Assembly: GCA_002690865.1 (NCBI GenBank)
Contig: NZGG01000031.1
Span: 62,001 to 126,000 of the forward strand
Reading direction: 5' to 3'
DNA from: Gammaproteobacteria bacterium
GTDB taxonomy: Bacteria > Pseudomonadota > Gammaproteobacteria > Pseudomonadales > Azotimanducaceae
DNA: 64,000 nt
The number at the start of each line of letters is the position of its first letter. Position 1 is the stretch's first letter. The position numbers and the translations under genes were made by a program. Shown here one piece after another: positions 58,600 to 64,000 of this stretch. Under the pieces are notes generated by a model. The model ran no database searches, was not told the DNA's origin, and saw only the letters and a list, made by a program, of their open reading frames with translations.

Positions 58600-59298
58600 A
58601 TGGATCCCCTTTGTTCTCTAGCTGGTGTTAGTGTGGTGGTGCCTGCAGCGGGTATAGGAAGTCGCATGCTGTCTACGGGAGCTCCAAAGCAGTATATAAA
58701 GGTTTTCGGAAAGTCGATTCTGCAGATAACACTAGAAAAAATCTTCTTACTAAAACCAGACCGTGTAATTTTAGTTGTTTCCCCTAGTGATAATCTTTAT
58801 AAATTGATTGATATTGTCGAGTCTTGTGAAGTTGTAGTCGGAGGTAAAGAACGAACAAATTCTGTGTTAAATGGTTTATCGACGCTAGAAGTAGAAGATC
58901 TAGATCTTGTAATGGTTCATGATGCGGTGAGGCCCTGTGTGCGCACTAGTGACATCTTACGTTTGGCTAATGCGGTTAAAGATCACAGGGTTGGTGGGTT
59001 CTTAGCGATTCCAGTATCTGAAACATTAAAGACAGTGGTCAGAACCCAGGTAAAAACTATTGATCGTGGTGGGGTTTGGCAGGCGCAAACACCTCAGATA
59101 TTTCGTTATAGGTACTTGTTTGATTCAATTAGCCGAGCATTACTAATGAATTACAAGATCACGGATGAATCCCAAGCAATAGAATATTTTGGATATGAAC
59201 CCCTGGTATTAAGGGGACATCGCGATAATGTAAAGATAACAGAGGCAGATGACATCGATTTGATTCGTTACTATCTTGAGAATGGCAAGTGCGAATAG
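58600..59298 (+). CDS. ispD: 2-C-methyl-D-erythritol 4-phosphate cytidylyltransferase
   Basis: A 232-residue IspD with the CTP-binding loop VVVPAAGIGSRM...APKQY, VMVHDAVRPC and WQAQTPQIF. ATG at 58600 preferred; GTG codons at 58594 and 58597 are in frame. It overlaps ispF by ten bases. Third step of the MEP isoprenoid pathway. Confidence 0.95.
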   Translation: MDPLCSLAGVSVVVPAAGIGSRMLSTGAPKQYIKVFGKSILQITLEKIFLLKPDRVILVVSPSDNLYKLIDIVESCEVVVGGKERTNSVLNGLSTLEVEDLDLVMVHDAVRPCVRTSDILRLANAVKDHRVGGFLAIPVSETLKTVVRTQVKTIDRGGVWQAQTPQIFRYRYLFDSISRALLMNYKITDESQAIEYFGYEPLVLRGHRDNVKITEADDIDLIRYYLENGKCE

Positions 59299-59771
59299 GT
59301 CAGGGTTTCGATGCACATCGTTTTTGCGGCGAATTGGGGGCTTTTGATATCCCTCTTGGTGGTATAAACGTTCCGTGCGATCGGCTTGTTGAGGCTCACT
59401 CCGATGGAGATGTACTCTTGCACTCCCTATGTGATGCCCTTCTAGGCTCGCTTGCGCTAGGGGATATTGGTTTTCGCTTTCCAGATACTGATGTTAAATA
59501 TGCTGATATAAATAGTGTTTCGTTGCTGGAGTCTACGATGGCGCTCGTTGGTCAGAACGACCATGTAGTTTGTAATGTAGATCTTACTTTAGTTGCCGAA
59601 AAGCCTAGGATTGCTAGCTATGTTGAGCCTATGCGTCGAGTAATATCAGATGTTCTAGACGTCTCATTTAATGAAGTAAGCATTAAAGCGACGACTACTG
59701 AGGGAATGGGTTTTATTGGAAGAGAGGAAGGTCTTGGTGCAATAGCAGTTGTCTTAGTGGATCGGAGATGA
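59289..59771 (+). CDS. ispF: 2-C-methyl-D-erythritol 2,4-cyclodiphosphate synthase
   Basis: A 160-residue IspF with metal ligands D8 and H10 (GFDAHRF) and H45 (HSDGDVLLHSLCDAL), and ATTTEGMGFIGREEG near the C-terminus. GTG start within ispD's end. Normally followed by truD and surE, absent here; pcm begins about 50 bases later. Confidence 0.95.
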   Translation: MRIGQGFDAHRFCGELGAFDIPLGGINVPCDRLVEAHSDGDVLLHSLCDALLGSLALGDIGFRFPDTDVKYADINSVSLLESTMALVGQNDHVVCNVDLTLVAEKPRIASYVEPMRRVISDVLDVSFNEVSIKATTTEGMGFIGREEGLGAIAVVLVDRR

Positions 59772-59822
59772 ACCGCATTTTAGGTAGAAAGAAATTTGAA
59801 TAAAGATTTGTCCGGTGTTGGT

Positions 59823-60455
59823 ATGACGTCTCAGAGAACGAGAAATCGATTAATTGATCGGTTGCGAGAGCAGGGTATTGAAGATGAGATAATTCTCAAC
59901 ATTATAGGAACTCTGCCAAGACACCTTTTCGTCGATGAGGCTCTTGCTCATCGAGCTTATGAAGATACAGCGTTACCTATTGGCTTTAATCAAACAATAT
60001 CACAACCCTACATCGTAGCTCGAATGACGGAGTTGTTATTGTCGAAAGGATCTATTACTAGTGTTTTGGAGGTTGGCACTGGTTCTGGATATCAGGCATC
60101 TGTTTTGGCGAAATTAGTAGATACCGTTTATACGGTGGAGAGGATCTTAGGCATGCTAGAGCGTGCTGCGTTAAGGTTTGACATGTTAGGGTTACGCAAT
60201 ATTCACTATAAGCATTCGGACGGGGCAATGGGTTGGGCACAACGTGGGCCTTTTGAGGGTATTATTATGACCGCATCGCCGACGCACATTCCAGAAGCAC
60301 TCATAGAACAGTTGATTATTGGAGGGAGAATGGTCTTACCCCTTGGTGTTGGGGGCTTGCAGGAGTTAGTAGTAGCGACTCGAACTAAGTCAAAATTCGA
60401 AGTAGAAGTAGTTGAGCGTGTCAACTTTGTCCCCCTTGTTAGTGGTAAGTTATGA
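59823..60455 (+). CDS. pcm: Protein-L-isoaspartate O-methyltransferase
   Basis: A 210-residue Pcm. The SAM motif VLEVGTGSGYQASVLA and the upstream HLFVDEALAHRAYEDTALPIGFNQTISQPYIVARM are diagnostic. It starts TSQRTRNRLIDR as in Pseudomonas, hence the ATG at 59823; a TTG at 59796 is in frame. Repairs isoaspartyl residues in aged proteins. Overlaps the DUF368 gene by four bases. Confidence 0.93.
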   Translation: MTSQRTRNRLIDRLREQGIEDEIILNIIGTLPRHLFVDEALAHRAYEDTALPIGFNQTISQPYIVARMTELLLSKGSITSVLEVGTGSGYQASVLAKLVDTVYTVERILGMLERAALRFDMLGLRNIHYKHSDGAMGWAQRGPFEGIIMTASPTHIPEALIEQLIIGGRMVLPLGVGGLQELVVATRTKSKFEVEVVERVNFVPLVSGKL

Positions 60456-61372
60456 AGCATGTTTGTATTGGATTTTTGATGGGTGCAGTCGAGGTTTTAC
60501 CTGGAGTATCTGGTGGAACGATAGCTTTTATTTCTGGAATTTACCTCCGCTTATTGAATGCACTTAAGCGCTTTAATCCTAAATTGATAATTGATATTTA
60601 CAACATGGGTTTCAGGATTGCTTGGAAATCATTAGATATCTCGTTTCTAACTTCGCTCTTTTTAGGAATGGGTATAGGGATTATTTTGTTTGCAAATATA
60701 ATGAGTTTTTTTCTGCAAAATGAACCCGTTATTCTTTGGTCTTTTTTCTTTGGCTTAGTGCTCGCGTCATGTATTTTGATAATTCGAGATACAGATATGC
60801 GTATTATTCAAACTTATATATTTCTCGGGATTGGGTTGGTAGCTGGGCTAACCATGACGCAGCTTGTGTCACTGGATATAGAACCTACACCTATTGCACT
60901 ATTTTTTGGGGGTGTTTTTTCTGTTTGTGCTTGGATTCTTCCTGGTGTTTCTGGAAGTTTTTTTCTGTTAATTTTTGGACTGTATAGCTTTGTCATCGAT
61001 GCTATTAAGTCTTTCGACTTAATCAGTTTATCCTCGCTAGGAGTAGGGTGCGTAATTGGTATTGTGAGCTTTTCTCAAATGCTGTCATTCCTCCTGATAA
61101 AATATCGGAACACAGTACTTTCTGTCTTGGTAGGTTTAATGTTGGGGTGTTTAACAAGGGTATGGCCCTGGAAGAATACTCTAAGCTACCAGTTGGCTAA
61201 TGATGGTAGTCATATCCCTCTAGTTCAAGAGGCAGTATTACCCAGCACATATATACTATTAACTAATCAAGATGCAGACGTTTTGGCAGCTTGTGTGGCA
61301 GTATTAATTGGGATGGCTTCGGTAACTATCTTTCATTTTATCAATTTAAGAAGCAGCATATCGTATGATTAA
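60452..61372 (+). CDS. popT: DUF368 membrane protein, PopT-like undecaprenyl-phosphate translocase
   Basis: A 306-residue polytopic protein of the DUF368 family: two repeated glycine-rich re-entrant motifs, LPGVSGGTIAFISGIY near the N-terminus and LPGVSGSFFLLIFGLY in the second half. Recent work identified DUF368 (PopT) as a translocase that recycles undecaprenyl phosphate to the cytoplasmic face. Here it is coupled to pcm and followed by nlpD, linking it with cell-envelope genes. Assignment by family; transport not shown here. Confidence 0.85.
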   Translation: MKHVCIGFLMGAVEVLPGVSGGTIAFISGIYLRLLNALKRFNPKLIIDIYNMGFRIAWKSLDISFLTSLFLGMGIGIILFANIMSFFLQNEPVILWSFFFGLVLASCILIIRDTDMRIIQTYIFLGIGLVAGLTMTQLVSLDIEPTPIALFFGGVFSVCAWILPGVSGSFFLLIFGLYSFVIDAIKSFDLISLSSLGVGCVIGIVSFSQMLSFLLIKYRNTVLSVLVGLMLGCLTRVWPWKNTLSYQLANDGSHIPLVQEAVLPSTYILLTNQDADVLAACVAVLIGMASVTIFHFINLRSSISYD

Positions 61373-61402
61373 GAAATTTATTACCAAGAAAACGAACATA
61401 TT

Positions 61403-62113
61403 ATGCATTGGGTCGTATTAGCCTTCTATTTAGTTTTTTTGTCGGGCTGTGGTACCACGGGGACCGTGCCCGTAAGAGATGGCTCTAATTGGGATTCGCC
61501 CCAGTATCATCGCGTAAAAGGTGGGGACACACTTTATTCGATATCTTGGCGATATCATCTTGATTATAAATCTGTCGCAGAAACTAATGATATTAAACCT
61601 CCCTACACGATATACGTAGATCAGAAGATTTTACTTCGTGGAAAGAGATCTTCTAAAACGGAGAAAGAAGTAAACAATAAAGCGATAAGAAAGAAGAAAC
61701 CCGTGTTAACGGATACAAAACCTAAAAAAATGACTTCTTCAAAAGATAATTTGAGTTGGCAATGGCCAATAAAGGGAAAAGTGATAAAAGATTTCTCCTT
61801 GTCAGGAACCATCAATAAGGGCGTTGGTATAAAGGGTTCTTTAGGACAACGAGTAAATGCAGCAGCAGATGGCACAGTCGTTTATGCAGGAGGCAATCTT
61901 AGAGGTTACGGTAAACTTATCATTCTTAAGCACAATAGTCGTCTTCTGAGTGCGTATGGAAATAATCAAGAAATACGAGTCAGCGAGGGCGAGGAGGTTA
62001 GGGTGGGGCAAATGATAGCAAAACTTGGTTCGAGTACATCGACAGCTGAAATGTTGCACTTTGAAATTAGGGTGGATGGCCGGCCAGCAAATCCCCTTAA
62101 TTATCTGCCTTAG
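61403..62113 (+). CDS. nlpD: NlpD-type lipoprotein, amidase activator (LysM + degenerate LytM)
   Basis: A 236-residue lipoprotein with lipobox LSGC (Cys16), a LysM domain (about 35-78, VKGGDTLYSISWRY) and a C-terminal LytM/M23 domain (about 122-236). The LytM metal residues are replaced (NKGVGIKG for HxxxD; no catalytic His-x-His), as in E. coli NlpD, which activates the amidase AmiC rather than cutting peptidoglycan. The linker is Lys-rich. rpoS, the usual next gene, is missing. Confidence 0.92.
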   Translation: MHWVVLAFYLVFLSGCGTTGTVPVRDGSNWDSPQYHRVKGGDTLYSISWRYHLDYKSVAETNDIKPPYTIYVDQKILLRGKRSSKTEKEVNNKAIRKKKPVLTDTKPKKMTSSKDNLSWQWPIKGKVIKDFSLSGTINKGVGIKGSLGQRVNAAADGTVVYAGGNLRGYGKLIILKHNSRLLSAYGNNQEIRVSEGEEVRVGQMIAKLGSSTSTAEMLHFEIRVDGRPANPLNYLP

Positions 62114-62166
62114 CTGGCTTCACTGATAGCAACTTGATTTTGAACACTATTTTGTCGACCGAATAC

Positions 62167-62490
62167 TCAACGCTCAAGATGTTCCAACTTGCCTTTGACT
62201 TCTGCCCAGTCTTCCGCCTCTTCCAAAGGCTCTTTCTTCTCTGTGATGTTTGGCCAGATCTCTGCAAGTTCAGCGTTAAGCTCAAGAAAAACCTGCTCAT
62301 CTTCAGGTAATTCATCTTCTGAAAAGATAGCGTCAACCGGGCACTCGGGTTCACACAACGCGCAGTCTATACATTCATCTGGGTGTATTACCAGTGTGTT
62401 TGGCCCTTCATAGAAACAGTCAACCGGGCAGACTTCTACGCAGTCCGTGTGCTTACACTTGATACAAGATTCACTCACCACAAATGTCAT
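62167..62490 (-). CDS. fdxA: Seven-iron ferredoxin FdxA
   Basis: A 107-residue ferredoxin. Cys9, Cys17 and Cys50 should hold a 3Fe-4S cluster; Cys21, Cys40, Cys43 and Cys46 the 4Fe-4S, matching Azotobacter ferredoxin I offset by one. C-terminal acidic extension is typical. AGAGGAAC precedes the ATG. Lies downstream of mutS on the same strand, the Pseudomonas-type order. Confidence 0.94.
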   Translation of the reverse strand: MTFVVSESCIKCKHTDCVEVCPVDCFYEGPNTLVIHPDECIDCALCEPECPVDAIFSEDELPEDEQVFLELNAELAEIWPNITEKKEPLEEAEDWAEVKGKLEHLER

Positions 62491-62602
62491 ATTTTAGTTC
62501 CTCTCCCATTAATAGACACTTCACTAATTAGGCTTTGAGATAATTCTTGAGCCATACAACTTCTATTATTCTAGCAGTTTCCGTAGTTCAAACAACATCA
62601 CA

Positions 62603-64000
62603 TCAGTTTTGCGATAGCTCATTTCTTATTTCATAAATTAGATCAAGTGCTGCCTTAGGAGAGAGGTTGTCGATATCGAGAGTTTGAAGCTTGTCTTCCA
62701 CTATGTTTGGATTATTGTGGGAGGCTTGTTCTTGTTTTATTGGTAATTTTGTAGTCGAAGCTGCTGCCTCCAACTCTGTTAACTTTTGTTTTGCGAGACT
62801 TATTACTGACATGGGTAATCCTGCTAGACGAGCTACCTGAAGACCATAGCTTTGATTTGCCGGACCATGCTTTACCGAATACATGAAAATCACTCGATCG
62901 TCATATTCTTTTGCTGCTAAGTGGAGATTAACCGTATTGTTGAGCAGTTTTGCCAATGCGGTCATCTCGAAATAATGAGTGGCAAATAGCGTCAATGCTT
63001 GAATCTCATTAGTCATGTGATACGCAGTTGCCCAAGCTAACGAAAGGCCATCAAAAGTAGACGTCCCTCGTCCAATCTCGTCCAACAGAACGAGGCTCTT
63101 ACTGCTTGCTGTGTTAAGTATTAACGCCGTTTCAGTCATCTCCACCATAAATGTTGATCTGCCGCTCGCTAAATCATCGGAGGAACCGATACGGGTAAAA
63201 ATCCTGTCTATGTCTCCTAATGTCGCCCGCTTAGCCGGCACGAAACTGCCAATGTTTGCAAGTATGGCTATCTGGGCAACCTGTCTCATATAAGTTGATT
63301 TACCTCCCATATTAGGACCCGTGATAATTAGCGTACGATGCAACTCATCCATTACTACATCATTAGCTACAAACGGATCTTCGAGCGTTCTTTCTACGAC
63401 GAGGTGTCTACCTTGGAGGATGTTTATGACAGAGTCGGTTACCAATGTGGGACGAGTTAGATCTAGTGCTAGTGCCCTCTCAGCGAGATTTACCAGGACA
63501 TCTATTTCCGAGATGGCATGGGCTAATTGTTGAAGATCAGCGACTTCGGATACCAACCTTTCAAGCAGTTTATCGTAAAGTTCACGTTCTCGGTGTAGGG
63601 CCCTAGATTTGCTTGACAAGGCCTTATCTTCAAAGACTTTTAAATCAGGTGTGATGAATCTTTCGGTATTCTTTAGTGTTTGTCGACGGATATAGTAAGC
63701 AGGTATTTTGTCAGACTGCGCTCTGCTCACCTCTATGTAATAACCATGTACTCGATTGTAGCCGACTTTGAGCGTAGATAAACCCGTCTTTTCACGTTCC
63801 TCTTTTTCTAATTTTATTAGGTAGGCTGCAGCGTTCTCACTTATTCCTCGTAATTCATCAAGAAGTTCATCGTAGCCCGCCGCAATAACGTTACCGTCGC
63901 GAATTACAACTGGAGGATTTGTGACAATTGCATCTTCCAGTTCTCGTGTTATTACTAGTTTTGGTGGGCAAAGCACCGCTAATTCTTTAATTCTAGGTGC
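62603..64000 (-). CDS. mutS: DNA mismatch repair protein MutS (partial, N-terminus off window)
   Basis: The C-terminal ~465 residues of MutS, open to the window edge. Seen are the end of the lever/clamp region (GYNRVHGYYIEVSRAQ), the ABC-type ATPase with Walker A GPNMGGKST, FMVEMTETALIL, Walker B LVLLDEIGRGTSTFDG and the switch LFATHYFEM, and the dimerisation end. A GTG at 63976 is internal, not the start. The mismatch-binding domain is off-window. Confidence 0.95.
   Translation of the reverse strand, partial: APRIKELAVLCPPKLVITRELEDAIVTNPPVVIRDGNVIAAGYDELLDELRGISENAAAYLIKLEKEEREKTGLSTLKVGYNRVHGYYIEVSRAQSDKIPAYYIRRQTLKNTERFITPDLKVFEDKALSSKSRALHRERELYDKLLERLVSEVADLQQLAHAISEIDVLVNLAERALALDLTRPTLVTDSVINILQGRHLVVERTLEDPFVANDVVMDELHRTLIITGPNMGGKSTYMRQVAQIAILANIGSFVPAKRATLGDIDRIFTRIGSSDDLASGRSTFMVEMTETALILNTASSKSLVLLDEIGRGTSTFDGLSLAWATAYHMTNEIQALTLFATHYFEMTALAKLLNNTVNLHLAAKEYDDRVIFMYSVKHGPANQSYGLQVARLAGLPMSVISLAKQKLTELEAAASTTKLPIKQEQASHNNPNIVEDKLQTLDIDNLSPKAALDLIYEIRNELSQN

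Overview
The window looks like a piece of a gammaproteobacterial chromosome with moderate to low GC content, probably from a free-living (possibly marine) heterotroph. The basis is gene content and order: rdgC next to a complete ccmABCDEFGHI operon, dnaE-tilS-pyrG-kdsA-eno-ftsB-ispD-ispF-pcm-nlpD, then fdxA and mutS. That right half is a recognisable Gammaproteobacteria housekeeping neighbourhood. Genes are tightly packed, with many 4-base ATGA overlaps. I saw no tRNA, rRNA, insertion sequence, prophage or CRISPR. I cannot name the genus from sequence alone.

Left part (1-22.4 kb) is accessory metabolism. In order: a truncated FMN alpha-hydroxy-acid oxidase; a heterodimeric ABC exporter with enlarged periplasmic loops; an Nramp-like carrier lacking the usual metal motif; two tandem cyclase-family paralogues; an acid-sugar (tetronate/threonate) locus built from otnC, otnK, a second DUF1537 kinase and a pdxA2-type dehydrogenase; an SDR with a rebuilt active site; three flavin or NADPH oxidoreductases; an IorAB-type molybdenum hydroxylase; an orphan NeuC-like epimerase plus DegT aminotransferase; and a nitrilase-family amidase.

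Middle (22.4-28.6 kb) is a stress module. An FAD oxidoreductase, a DUF1365 protein and a CFA-synthase-like methyltransferase are transcribed away from an ECF sigma factor, a ChrR-type zinc anti-sigma factor, a DUF1295 membrane protein and a membrane-anchored phosphatase. This matches the RpoE-ChrR singlet-oxygen response and its membrane-lipid targets. From 28.6 to 42.1 kb come a metallophosphoesterase flanked by two long gene-poor gaps, a nitronate monooxygenase, a secreted unknown, a TfdA-type dioxygenase, a sulfatase, a 211-residue unknown, a histidine kinase/response regulator pair followed by an acyl-CoA ligase, an FAH-family hydrolase, a SYLF protein and rdgC.

Right part (42.2-64 kb): the full cytochrome c maturation operon with a visible -10 box, then replication, nucleotide, LPS, glycolysis, division and isoprenoid genes. 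Several genes usual in this neighbourhood are missing from it: accA between dnaE and tilS, truD and surE between ispF and pcm, and rpoS between nlpD and fdxA. A DUF368 (PopT-like) gene sits between pcm and nlpD. The window ends inside mutS.

Points most worth a second look: the Gln-for-Asp change shared by both cyclase paralogues; the threonate/tetronate locus with two kinases but no OtnI or LtnD; the neuC-like gene whose reading frame has no normal start and looks displaced by one A; the absence of rpoS, truD and surE; and the extended ChrR module.
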